Shown here: one piece after another, positions 43,064 to 51,630 of the stretch | Layout: each line of letters starts with the position of its first letter | Numbering within the stretch: the stretch's first letter is position 1 | Origin: Mesorhizobium loti | GTDB lineage: Bacteria > Pseudomonadota > Alphaproteobacteria > Rhizobiales > Rhizobiaceae | Direction of reading: 5' to 3' | Length of the DNA: 64,000 nucleotides | Assembly (NCBI GenBank): GCA_002356515.1 | Contig: AP017605.1 | Coordinates: forward strand, 1,612,001-1,676,000 | Notes under the pieces: generated by a model | Databases searched by the model: none | The model's input: only the letters and a program-made list of their open reading frames with translations | What the model was told of the DNA's origin: nothing | Made by a program: the position numbers and the translations under genes

Positions 43064-44503
43064 ATGACCCATCCGCTGGATCTGACCGCCAACGCGATCG
43101 CCGACGGCATCCGCATGGGCGCCTTCAGTGCGCAGACCGTGGTTGCCGAGTCCATCCGCCGCGCCAAGGCTGTCGGCGACAGGCTCAACGCCTTTGCCGT
43201 GATCCGCGAGGAGCAGGCGCTGGAGGCCGCCCGCCTGGCCGACCGTGCCGTAGCACGCGGCGATGCGACCGGGCCGCTCCTTGGCGTGCCATTCGCGGCC
43301 AAGGACCTGACGCCGACATCAGGCGATTTGACGACGCTGGGCTCCTGGACGAAGGGCGATTGGGTGCCCGAAGAGACGGCGCTGTGCGTGCGCCGCCTGC
43401 AAGCGGCCGGCGCAATCCTGATCGGCAAGACGACGACGCCGGAATTCGCCTTTTCCTCCTTCACCAACAGCCCGCGCTGGGGCGTGACCCGCAACCCCTG
43501 GAACCCGCAGCGCACCAGTGGCGGCTCCTCCGGAGGGGCGGGGGTGGCGGTGGCAACGGGCGTGGTGCCATTCGCCGAGGGCACCGACATGGGCGGCTCG
43601 GTGCGCATCCCCGCCGCCTTCTGTGGCGTCGTCGGGCTGAAGCCAAGCCTCGGCCGCATCCCGATGACCATCCTGCCCAGCGTCTTCGACAACATCTCGC
43701 ATTTCGGGCCGCTGGCACGCAACGTCGCCGACGCGGTCGCCTTCATGCAGGCGACTGCGGGCGGCAGCGACGAGGACATCACCTCGCTGCCGATCGGTTT
43801 TGATGGCTCGGCGGCGCGGATGGAAAAGCTCGAAGGCAAGCGCTTCGCGCTGTCGCTCGACCTTGGCTATTACCAGATCCAGCCGCAGGTTGAAGCCGTC
43901 ATCCGGCAAGCCGTCACCGAGATGCGCAAAGCCGGCGCCATCGTCGACGAGGTGCCGATCGGCTGGACGCGCGCCGTCAATGACGAATGGTTCGATCTCT
44001 GGTGCGTCTTCATGTCGGCCTTCTTCGGCGACGAGCTTGCCGGTCATCGCCACCATATGGATCCGTCGGTGGTCTCGATGATCGAACGCGGGCTGGCGAT
44101 GAACGCGACCGCCTACAAGCGGGTGGAACTGCTGCGCACCGCGATGTGGCGGGACATGGCGCGGCTTTTCGAGCGCTACGATGCCTTGCTGTGCCCGACC
44201 TGCGCCATCACGGCACCACTCGTGAGCGAGACCGACGACGACTATGTGGCGACGCTGCCCGATGGCCGCTTCAAGGGCCTGGACCTGACCTGCCCCTTCA
44301 ACATGCTGCCGCAACTGCCGGCGCTGTCGCTGCCCGCCGGGTTCGCGGAAGACGGATTGCCGGTCGGCCTGCAGATCGTCGGGCGGCGCTTCGCCGATGA
44401 GGACGTGCTGTCGATCGCGGCGGCGGTGGAGGCACGGCTGGCGGTCGCCGGGATCAATGCGGATCGGTTCGCTGCCGCAACTGCAGTCAGGGCAATCGCA
44501 TAA
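43064..44503 (+). CDS. Amidase (amidase-signature family)
   Basis: A 479-residue amidohydrolase with the Ser-Ser-Lys triad: Lys in GVPFAAKDLT, the glycine/serine-rich signature TSGGSSGGAGVAVATG, and the second Ser in GTDMGGSVRIPAAFCG. It hydrolyses amides to acids and ammonia. A Shine-Dalgarno CGGAG precedes the ATG at 43064. The neighbouring permease and LuxR regulator fit use of an amide or amine as a nitrogen source. The substrate is unknown. Confidence 0.9.
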   Translation: MTHPLDLTANAIADGIRMGAFSAQTVVAESIRRAKAVGDRLNAFAVIREEQALEAARLADRAVARGDATGPLLGVPFAAKDLTPTSGDLTTLGSWTKGDWVPEETALCVRRLQAAGAILIGKTTTPEFAFSSFTNSPRWGVTRNPWNPQRTSGGSSGGAGVAVATGVVPFAEGTDMGGSVRIPAAFCGVVGLKPSLGRIPMTILPSVFDNISHFGPLARNVADAVAFMQATAGGSDEDITSLPIGFDGSAARMEKLEGKRFALSLDLGYYQIQPQVEAVIRQAVTEMRKAGAIVDEVPIGWTRAVNDEWFDLWCVFMSAFFGDELAGHRHHMDPSVVSMIERGLAMNATAYKRVELLRTAMWRDMARLFERYDALLCPTCAITAPLVSETDDDYVATLPDGRFKGLDLTCPFNMLPQLPALSLPAGFAEDGLPVGLQIVGRRFADEDVLSIAAAVEARLAVAGINADRFAAATAVRAIA

Positions 44504-44527
44504 GGTAGCGCCACCCCCCACTCAGTT

Positions 44528-45712
44528 TCACCCAAACCTAGCCGCCATCCACGCCCCGCCCGCCGCATTCGACTCCACCGCCGCCGCGACGAACTTCACC
44601 CCGCGCGCGCCATCCACCACATCCGGCACCTGCGCCGCGCGCGCTGCATCCACCGCCCCACCAGAGCGATGCGCTCGAATGATATCCGCGGCGTCGCGGT
44701 AGAAATTGGCGAAGGCCTCGATATAGCCTTCCGGATGCGCCGCCGGCATGCGCGACACGCGCCGGGCCTCCGCCGTCGAACCATGGCCGCCGCGCACCAG
44801 CGTGCGGGTTTCCTCGCCGTAGGGCGAGAAGCGCAGTTCCTCCGGCCGGCCGCCCGACCATTCGAGCCCGGCTCTGTCGCCATAGATGCGCACAGAGAGG
44901 TCATTGTAGTGGCCGGGCGAGGTCTGGCTGGCCAGGATCGTGCCGCGCGCGCCACTGGTCCAGCGCATCATCACATGCGCATTGTCGTCGAGCCGGCGTC
45001 CCGGCACGGCGGTGAACAGGTCCGCCGACACCGCCTCGGCCTCGCAACCCGAAATATAGCTCGCCAGATTGAAGGCGTGCACGCCGATATCGGCCAGCAC
45101 CGCCGACTGCCCGGCGCGTGCCGGATCGGTGCGCCATTCCGCCTGCTTCTGGCCCTCGGCGTCGATCGGTTTGGTCAGCCAGTCCTGGATATAGGCGCCA
45201 TGCACGGACACGATCCGGCCAAGCTCACCCGCCATCACCATTTCGCGCGCCTGGCGCACCATGGCGTAGCCGGTGTTGTTCAGCGTGACGACGAAGCGTC
45301 GGTTTTTGGCGCGCGCCAGCGTCACCAGCGCTTCGGCATCGCTGAGCGTGGTCGACAGCGGCTTGTCGCAGATCACGTCGATGCCGGCCTCGAGAAAGGC
45401 GGTGGCGATCGGCGCGTGCAGATGGTTGGGCGTAACGATGACAACCGCCTCGATGCCATCAGGCCGCGCGGCTTCCGTCTGCGCCATCACGGGATAGTCG
45501 GCATAGCTGCGCTCGGGCGCGATGCCGATCTCGGCGGCGGAGGCGGCGGCATTTTCAGGATCGGACGACAGCGCGCCGGCCACCAGCACGATCTGGTCGT
45601 CAAGGCGCATGGCCAGCCGATGCACCGCACCTATGAAGGCATTGCGGCCGCCACCGACCATGCCGACCCTCAGGCGCTTGCCCGCCGACCCATCCGATGT
45701 TGCGTAGACCAT
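44528..45712 (-). CDS. Gfo/Idh/MocA-family oxidoreductase
   Basis: A 394-residue NAD(P)-dependent sugar dehydrogenase: GMVGGGRNAFIGAVHR Rossmann motif near residue 16, the EAGIDVICDKPLS motif with its catalytic lysine, and a C-terminal beta-sheet domain (DIGVHAFNLASYISG). CGGAGGAG precedes the ATG at 45712. It is divergent from the RpiR regulator and belongs to the same sugar/polyol locus as the ABC importer. Confidence 0.9.
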   Translation of the reverse strand: MVYATSDGSAGKRLRVGMVGGGRNAFIGAVHRLAMRLDDQIVLVAGALSSDPENAAASAAEIGIAPERSYADYPVMAQTEAARPDGIEAVVIVTPNHLHAPIATAFLEAGIDVICDKPLSTTLSDAEALVTLARAKNRRFVVTLNNTGYAMVRQAREMVMAGELGRIVSVHGAYIQDWLTKPIDAEGQKQAEWRTDPARAGQSAVLADIGVHAFNLASYISGCEAEAVSADLFTAVPGRRLDDNAHVMMRWTSGARGTILASQTSPGHYNDLSVRIYGDRAGLEWSGGRPEELRFSPYGEETRTLVRGGHGSTAEARRVSRMPAAHPEGYIEAFANFYRDAADIIRAHRSGGAVDAARAAQVPDVVDGARGVKFVAAAVESNAAGGAWMAARFG

Positions 45713-45789
45713 GTTTTCTCCTCCGAGCCGATCATTGGCGACGCGCCAAGCGTCAAGCTCGGCTACCACTTTCGAACACAATTTCCAAT

Positions 45790-45798
45790 TTCCATATT
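45790..45798. promoter_or_regulatory. Candidate RpiR site, TTCCATATT
   Basis: TTCCATATT in the divergent region before the RpiR gene recurs at 46761-46769 before the fusion gene. Both sit in AT-rich promoter-like stretches. Confidence 0.35.
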
Positions 45799-45830
45799 GT
45801 AATACGATTGTGCCGCGCTAGCCTGAGACT

Positions 45831-46724
45831 ATGAGTGGGGCGGGCAAATCATCGGGACGATCTCTCAGCGACGAGGCGGCGACGCGCAAACGCGGGCGCT
45901 CTCTTGCCGCGCTGGGCTATATCCAGCCGCAGACCTATGAGGAACTGCGCGCGGTGCTGTCCTCCGGCACGGTGCATTTCCCCAAGCGGCTGCGCCAGGT
46001 GGCGATCTTCATGTGGCAGCATCCGAGCGATGTTGCGCTCGGCACCATCGCGCAGGTGGCCGCGCAGGCCGGCGTGCAGCCCTCGACGCTGGTGCGCTTT
46101 GCCCAGATCTTCGGCTATTCCGGCTTTTCCGATTTCCAGGGCCTGTTCAAGGAACACGTCAAAGGCTCATGGCCGGAAGCGCGCGGCGAGCCGCGCACCG
46201 AGGCGGAGCCCAATGCCGCCATGCATTTCCTGCACGGCATGGTCGGCGCTTCGCAGGCCTCGCTCGGCCGCATCGAGGCGGGCTTCGACGTTGAGCGTTT
46301 CGAGAAGATGGTAACGCTGCTGGCGGCGGCCGACCTGATCTACGTCATCGGCTCCAAGCGCGCCTTCCCGGTCACCGCCTATCTGTCGCTGACGCTGTCG
46401 CAGCAAGGCGTGCGCAACGTGCTGGTCGACAATGTCGGCTCCTCCGCGCTCGACCAGGTCGGCTGCATCGGCGACCGAGACGCTGTGCTGGCCGTCTCGT
46501 TCAGTCCCTACAATTCGATCACGCCCGACCTGGTCGCCGTGGCGCATGAGCGCAAGGCCCGCATCGTCACCATCACCGACAGCACCTTCAGCCCGCTGAT
46601 CCCGTTGTCGGACAGCTGGCTGGAAGTGGTGGAATCCGACTTCGCCGGCTTCCGCTCGCTGGCGGCGTCGCTCGCCGTCGGCATGGCTCTGGTCCAAGGC
46701 GTCGCCGCGCGCCGCGGCACATGA
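45831..46724 (+). CDS. RpiR/MurR-family regulator (HTH plus SIS domain)
   Basis: A 297-residue protein. The N-terminal helix-turn-helix (PSDVALGTIAQVAAQAGVQPSTLVRFAQIFGYSGFSDFQGLFK) and a C-terminal SIS sugar-phosphate domain (DLIYVIGSKRAFPVTAYLSLTLSQQGV, LAVSFSPYNSITPDLVAVAHERKARIVTITD) are complete. It is likely to sense a phosphorylated sugar or polyol and to control this locus. Confidence 0.9.
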   Translation: MSGAGKSSGRSLSDEAATRKRGRSLAALGYIQPQTYEELRAVLSSGTVHFPKRLRQVAIFMWQHPSDVALGTIAQVAAQAGVQPSTLVRFAQIFGYSGFSDFQGLFKEHVKGSWPEARGEPRTEAEPNAAMHFLHGMVGASQASLGRIEAGFDVERFEKMVTLLAAADLIYVIGSKRAFPVTAYLSLTLSQQGVRNVLVDNVGSSALDQVGCIGDRDAVLAVSFSPYNSITPDLVAVAHERKARIVTITDSTFSPLIPLSDSWLEVVESDFAGFRSLAASLAVGMALVQGVAARRGT

Positions 46725-46760
46725 GGTGCTGCTGGCACAATTGACTATCGGGAATTGCCG

Positions 46761-46769
46761 TTCCATATT
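46761..46769 (+). promoter_or_regulatory. Second TTCCATATT site before the fusion gene
   Basis: A second exact copy of the sequence at 45790, directly upstream of a strong Shine-Dalgarno (GGGAGGAGG). It may be a binding site of the RpiR regulator. Confidence 0.35.
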
Positions 46770-46802
46770 TCAAAAAATAGAAACTTTGTTCCGGGAGGAG
46801 GA

Positions 46803-49109
46803 ATGGAGCTTCATCTGCAAGGCAAGGTGGTGCTGGTCACCGGCGCGACGCAAGGCATCGGCCGCGCCATCGCCGAGACGCTCGCGCGCGCCGGCGCTGA
46901 GGGATTGGTGATCACCGGACGCGATGGCAAACGCGGCGACGCCGTGGCGGCGGAACTGTCGGCCATCGGCACGCCGACCACCTTCATCGCCGCCGACCTT
47001 GGAGACCCGCAAACCCCTGCCCTTCTGGCGCAAGCCTGCATTGACCGCTTCGGCCGTATCGATGGCCTCGTCAACGCCGCCGGGCTGACCGACCGCGCCT
47101 CCTTCCTCGATGCCAGTCTCGACGACTGGGCCTCGCTGTTCGCCGTCAACGCGCGCGCGCCGTTCTTCCTGATGCAGGCGGCGATCGCCGACATGCGGAA
47201 GCGCGGGGAGCCCGGCGCCATCGTCAACATCCTGTCGATCAACGCCCATTGCGGCTCGCCGGAACTCGCCGTCTACTCCGCCACCAAGGGCGCGCTGGCG
47301 ACGCTGACCAAGAACGCCGCCAACGCCCACCGCTTCGACCGCATCCGCGTCAACGGCATCAATGTCGGCTGGACCGACACGCCGGCCGAACGCCTGATGC
47401 AGGCCGAAACGCTGGGCCACGGCCCGGGCTGGCTCGAGGCCGCCAACGCCGCGCAGCCTTTCGGCAGGTTGCTCAAGCCGGACGATATCGCCAACCTTGC
47501 CGTCTTCCTGCTCTCCGACGCGGCCGGCCCGATGACCGGCGCCGTGATCGATCAGGAACAGTCGGTGAACGCGGCTTCGGCATCGTCGGAAACGCTTGGG
47601 CCAGCCTTGCTGGACCGGCTTCCGGCCGCTGTCCAGACACCGGCCTATGACCGGAAAACACTCGCGCCCGGCATGGCGCATCTCGGCGTCGGCGCCTTCC
47701 ATCGCTGCCACCAGGCCGAATACACCGACGATCTGCTCGCGCGCCAGTTCGACCGCTGGGGCGTTGTCGGCATCAACATCCGCCCGCCCACCCTTGCCGA
47801 CACGCTCGGCCGGCAGGGCGGCCTCTATACAAGGCTGATCCGTGAAAACAGCCACATCGAGGCGCGTATCATCGGCAGCATCGTGAAGGTGGTGGACAGC
47901 CAGGCAAGTGCCGCACCGGCGCTCGGCGTGCTCTCCTCATCCGACATCGAACTGGTGACGATGACGGTGACCGAGAAAGGCTATTGCCACATCCCGTCGA
48001 GCGGCGTGCTCGATCTCGACCATCCCGACATCGTCCATGATCTTGCCAACCCGCAAGCGCCGCGCAGCGTGCCAGGCATTCTCGCGCGGGCGCTGGAATT
48101 GCGCCGGGCCACGCATGGCCGGAAGCTGACGCTGCTCTCCTGCGACAACATCCCGACCAACGGCACCATCCTGGAAACCGCCGTGCGGAGCTTTGCCGAA
48201 CGGCGCGGCAATGGTTTGGCCGAGTGGATCGCGGGCAACGCCGCCTTCCCCTCCGCCATGGTCGACCGCATCGCGCCGGCGGTGACGCAAGATGACCTCG
48301 ACAGCGTCGAGCAATGGTTCGGCTACCGTGATGGCGCCGTTGCCGTCTGCGAGCCGTTCCGGCAATGGGTGATCGAGCAGAAATTCGCCGGCCGCATGCC
48401 GCGCTGGGATCTTGTCGGCGCCACCTTCGTCGACGACGTCACGCCGTTCGAGCATCTCAAGATGCGGGTGCTGAACGGCGCCCAGACGACGCTCGCCACG
48501 CTCGGCGTGCTTGCCGGGCTCGAACACACTTTCGATGCCATCGCCGACCCGCTGCTGTCGGCCTTCATCAGGCGCATGCTGGTCGAGGAGACGCTGCCGA
48601 CGCTGATCCCGGTGCCCGGCATGGATCCATCGGCCTATGTCGAGCAGAGCCTCGGCCGCTTGAAGAACACGGCGATCCGCCACCGCAACCACCAGATCGC
48701 CACCGACGGTTCGCAAAAGATCGTCCAGCGCCTGCTCAACCCGATCCGCGACCGCTTGAGCCAGAACCAGAGCATCGGTCTGCTGTCAGTGCCCGTCGCC
48801 GGCTGGATGGCCTATCTCATCCAGGCCGCGGCGCGCTTCGGCAAACGCTGGCCGGTGTCGGACCCCTATGCCGGCAAGGTCGCCGATATCGCCGACGCAA
48901 TAGGCCGCGATGCGCCGGCGCTGACTTCCGCCATCCTGGCGATCGATACGATTTTCGACCCCGGCCTCGCCGCGAACGAGACATTCCGCGCGACCGTCAT
49001 ATCGGCGCTTGATGAGCTGCTTTCGGACGATCCGATGGCGGCCGTCCGGCACAGTCTGGAACAAGATGAGATCGCAAGGTTGAAACGATCCAAACAATCG
49101 GCATTATGA
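46803..49109 (+). CDS. Fusion of SDR dehydrogenase and mannitol-dehydrogenase-family domain
   Basis: One 768-residue frame holds two enzymes. Residues 1-258 are a short-chain dehydrogenase: TGATQGIG at 13-20, NAAG at 91-94, Ser145, Tyr158 and Lys162 (YSATK). Residues 280-768 are a long-chain mannitol/fructuronate dehydrogenase with MAHLGVGAFHRCHQ at about 291. The family catalytic K-x4-N-x2-H reads Lys553, Asn558 and Gln561, so the histidine is replaced by glutamine. GGGAGGAGGA before the ATG fixes the start. It could oxidise two successive polyol/ketose intermediates; no kinase is seen. Confidence 0.88.
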   Translation: MELHLQGKVVLVTGATQGIGRAIAETLARAGAEGLVITGRDGKRGDAVAAELSAIGTPTTFIAADLGDPQTPALLAQACIDRFGRIDGLVNAAGLTDRASFLDASLDDWASLFAVNARAPFFLMQAAIADMRKRGEPGAIVNILSINAHCGSPELAVYSATKGALATLTKNAANAHRFDRIRVNGINVGWTDTPAERLMQAETLGHGPGWLEAANAAQPFGRLLKPDDIANLAVFLLSDAAGPMTGAVIDQEQSVNAASASSETLGPALLDRLPAAVQTPAYDRKTLAPGMAHLGVGAFHRCHQAEYTDDLLARQFDRWGVVGINIRPPTLADTLGRQGGLYTRLIRENSHIEARIIGSIVKVVDSQASAAPALGVLSSSDIELVTMTVTEKGYCHIPSSGVLDLDHPDIVHDLANPQAPRSVPGILARALELRRATHGRKLTLLSCDNIPTNGTILETAVRSFAERRGNGLAEWIAGNAAFPSAMVDRIAPAVTQDDLDSVEQWFGYRDGAVAVCEPFRQWVIEQKFAGRMPRWDLVGATFVDDVTPFEHLKMRVLNGAQTTLATLGVLAGLEHTFDAIADPLLSAFIRRMLVEETLPTLIPVPGMDPSAYVEQSLGRLKNTAIRHRNHQIATDGSQKIVQRLLNPIRDRLSQNQSIGLLSVPVAGWMAYLIQAAARFGKRWPVSDPYAGKVADIADAIGRDAPALTSAILAIDTIFDPGLAANETFRATVISALDELLSDDPMAAVRHSLEQDEIARLKRSKQSAL

Positions 49110-49134
49110 ACATGGCCGTGAAGACACGACAGAA

Positions 49135-49178
49135 GCAATTCCAGGAAAAGTGTGAAACGGTTTTCCGTCCGGAATTGC
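49135..49178. repeat. Palindromic repeat, GGAATTGC class
   Basis: GCAATTCC at the left pairs with GGAATTGC at the right, with GGAAAA and TTTTCC inside, around the core AAAAGTG-N5-CGGTTTT. It is a second class of the palindromic family with the same core as the copies at 8274 and 50166. Confidence 0.8.
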
Positions 49179-49242
49179 GCGAAAGCAAAGGGAGAGCTCG
49201 TCAGCGTTTCCACGAAACGATGAAGAGCTCTGGGGAGGCAAC

Positions 49243-50157
49243 ATGAAACTTGGACTGCTCACCGCGCCCTTCGCGGAGACGCCGCTTGGCGAGGTTGCGA
49301 ACTGGGCAAGCTCCGCTGGTTTCGAGGCGCTGGAAATCGCCTGCTGGCCAAAAACGTCCGGCGCGACGCGACGCTACGCCGGCACCAGCCACATCGACGC
49401 CGCTTCCACCTCCCCCGCGCAGGCCAAGGAAATCGCCGCCAAGTTGGCGGGGAAGAAACTCGCAGTCTCCGGCCTCGGCTACTATCCCAACCCGCTGCAT
49501 CCCGATGCCGCGCACCGCGAAGCAGTCATCGGCCATCTCAAGAAGGTCATCGTGCTGGCCGCCAATATGGGCGTGCCCGTCGTCAACACTTTCTGCGGCG
49601 GCGATGCCTCGAAGACCGTCGACGTCAACTGGCAGGACGCGCTGAAAGTCTGGCCCGAAATCGTCGCTTTTGCGCGCGGCCACGGCATCAAGCTTGCCTT
49701 CGAGAATTGCCCGATGATCTTCAGCTATGACGAATGGCCGGGCGGGCACAACATCGCCTATTCGCCGCAGGTCTGGCGTCGCATCCTCGAAACCTGGGGC
49801 GGCGATGTCGGCATGAATTTCGATCCCTCGCACCTGGTCTGGCAGATGATCGACCAGGCCCGCTTCATCAGGGAGTTCGGCCCTTACATGCTGCATGTCC
49901 ACGCCAAGGATTTGATGATTGATCATGATGGTTTGTACGAGCGCGGAATCCTCTCGGCTGGGATAGGCTGGCAGGTGCCGCGCATGCCGGGGCTGGGCGA
50001 TGTCGACTGGAGCGGCTTCTTCTCCGGCCTCTACCGCGCCGGCTATGACGGATCGGTCATCATCGAACACGAAGACAGGCGGTTTGAAGGCAGCGACGAG
50101 CAGGTCAAGCGCGGTTTCCTGCTCGCTCGCGACGTTCTGCGGCCCTACGTCAAGTGA
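49243..50157 (+). CDS. Sugar phosphate isomerase/epimerase-like TIM-barrel protein
   Basis: A 304-residue xylose-isomerase-like TIM barrel (AP_endonuc_2 family): metal ligands in KLAFENCPM, GMNFDPSHLVWQ, YMLHVHAKD and VIIEHED. Such proteins epimerise or isomerise keto-sugars. It lies between the fusion dehydrogenase and the ABC importer and fits the same catabolic route. GGGGAGG precedes the ATG. Confidence 0.88.
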   Translation: MKLGLLTAPFAETPLGEVANWASSAGFEALEIACWPKTSGATRRYAGTSHIDAASTSPAQAKEIAAKLAGKKLAVSGLGYYPNPLHPDAAHREAVIGHLKKVIVLAANMGVPVVNTFCGGDASKTVDVNWQDALKVWPEIVAFARGHGIKLAFENCPMIFSYDEWPGGHNIAYSPQVWRRILETWGGDVGMNFDPSHLVWQMIDQARFIREFGPYMLHVHAKDLMIDHDGLYERGILSAGIGWQVPRMPGLGDVDWSGFFSGLYRAGYDGSVIIEHEDRRFEGSDEQVKRGFLLARDVLRPYVK

Positions 50158-50165
50158 GGGAAAAA

Positions 50166-50210
50166 GCATGTCGCCCAAAAGTGCCCAGCGGTTTTGGGGC
50201 AACGACATGC
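50166..50210. repeat. Dispersed palindromic repeat, GCATGTC class
   Basis: GCATGTCGCCCAAAAGTG at the left is mirrored by GGTTTTGGGGC and CGACATGC at the right. The core AAAAGTG-N5-CGGTTTT matches the units at 8274 (in the opposite orientation). It lies just after the isomerase stop. Confidence 0.88.
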
Positions 50211-50339
50211 CTAGGGAAAACATGTCGGCAACGACGTGTGGAGGACAACGAGTTGAGCGGGCCGCCTGAATCTCTTTCTGAGCGACGCGTTTCAACGACT
50301 TGGAATTGAAACTGAAAAACAATGTGGAGGAAGTCTGAA

Positions 50340-51374
50340 ATGAAGAAAATCCTGACCATGGTCCCGCTGCTGGCGGGTGCCGCCTTGCTGGCCTCGGTGG
50401 GCGTCTCGTCCGCCGCTGGCAAATACACGATCGGCATTTCCAACACCGTGCAGGGCAATGGCTGGCGCGAGGAGATGGTGTGCGCCATGAAGGCGCAGGC
50501 GCTGGCTTCCGGCGAGGTGGCAAAACTCAACATCGCCCACCGCAACACCGACGCCGCCGGCCAGCTGGAAGACATCCGCAATTTGATCAGCGCCAAGGTC
50601 GACGCCATCGTCGTCAACCCCGCCGATCCGGCCGGCATCAAGGCAGGCCTGGAGGAAGCCACCAAGGCCGGCATCGTCGTCGTCGCCGTCGACCAGGCGG
50701 TCACCGAGCCGTCGGCCTACATCATCTCCAACAACCAGGAGGAATATGCCTATCTCGGCGCCAAATGGCTGTTCGGCCAGATGGGCGGCAAGGGCGAGGT
50801 GTTTTATATGCGCGGCGCCGCCGGTGCCTCGGCCGACAGCGATCGCGACAAAGGCTTCAAGAAGGCGCTGGCCGAATTCCCCGACGTGAAGGTGGCGCAG
50901 GAGGTCTTCACCGGCTGGCAGCAGGACCAGGCCAAGCAGCAGATCCTCTCCTTCCTGTCGACCGGAACGCCGATCAACGGCATCTGGACGTCCGGCATCG
51001 ACAACGTCATCGTCGACGCGCTGGTGGAATCGCAGGCGCCGCTGGTGCCGATCGTCGGTGCCGACAATGCCGGCTTCGTCGGCCAGCTGAGCTCGGTCAA
51101 GGGCCTGGTCGGCGCCGCGGTCACCAACCCCGGTTCGATCGGTGGTGCGGGTGTGACGCTGGCGCTGCAGATCCTTGACGGCAAGAAGCCGGCGCAGCAG
51201 ACCGTGCTGGTGCAGCCGCAGCTCTGGGAAAACGCCACCGACGAAGGCAAGGCCAAGCTGAAGGCCGCCGCCGACCCGTCGCTCAGCCCCGAATGGCCGG
51301 TCTCGATCTCGATCCCGGAGTGGACGACGTACACGAAGGACCAGATCGTGGCCTGCAAGGGGCCGGGGGAGTAA
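50340..51374 (+). CDS. Sugar ABC transporter substrate-binding protein
   Basis: A 344-residue periplasmic-binding protein of the ribose/LacI-like class with a signal peptide (MKKILTMVPLLAGAALLAS, cleavage near SSA). YTIGISNTVQGNGWREEMVCAMKAQA and DAIVVNPADPAGI are typical, with SGIDNVIVDALV later. GGAGG lies 9 bases upstream. It is separated from the ATPase gene by a MITE-like element. Confidence 0.9.
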   Translation: MKKILTMVPLLAGAALLASVGVSSAAGKYTIGISNTVQGNGWREEMVCAMKAQALASGEVAKLNIAHRNTDAAGQLEDIRNLISAKVDAIVVNPADPAGIKAGLEEATKAGIVVVAVDQAVTEPSAYIISNNQEEYAYLGAKWLFGQMGGKGEVFYMRGAAGASADSDRDKGFKKALAEFPDVKVAQEVFTGWQQDQAKQQILSFLSTGTPINGIWTSGIDNVIVDALVESQAPLVPIVGADNAGFVGQLSSVKGLVGAAVTNPGSIGGAGVTLALQILDGKKPAQQTVLVQPQLWENATDEGKAKLKAAADPSLSPEWPVSISIPEWTTYTKDQIVACKGPGE

Positions 51375-51426
51375 GGAATTGAATTGCATGGCGAGGACGG
51401 TTGCCGTCCTCGCCATTGTAGGTCAG

Positions 51427-51600
51427 CGCTCTACCCCCCTCTGTCCTGCCGGACATCTCCCCCTCAAGGGGGGAGATCGGCAGTCGCGGCGCCGGCTCTC
51501 TTCTTGCAACGTCGAAAATTGGCGAAAGCTGAGACGACGTCTAATCTCCCCCCTTGAGGGGGAGATGTCCGGCAGGACAGAGGGGGGCCTCGTAAAGCGC
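51427..51600. repeat. Palindromic intergenic element (MITE-like), copy 3
   Basis: The left arm (GCGCTCTACCCCCCTCTGTC) and right arm (GACAGAGGGGGGCCTCGTAA) form inverted repeats, with CTCAAGGGGGGAGAT and ATCTCCCCCCTTGAG inner stems. It lies between the binding-protein and ATPase genes of one operon. Confidence 0.88.
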
Positions 51601-51630
51601 CAACCATCAGCCAGTTTGCTCTAGAAATAT

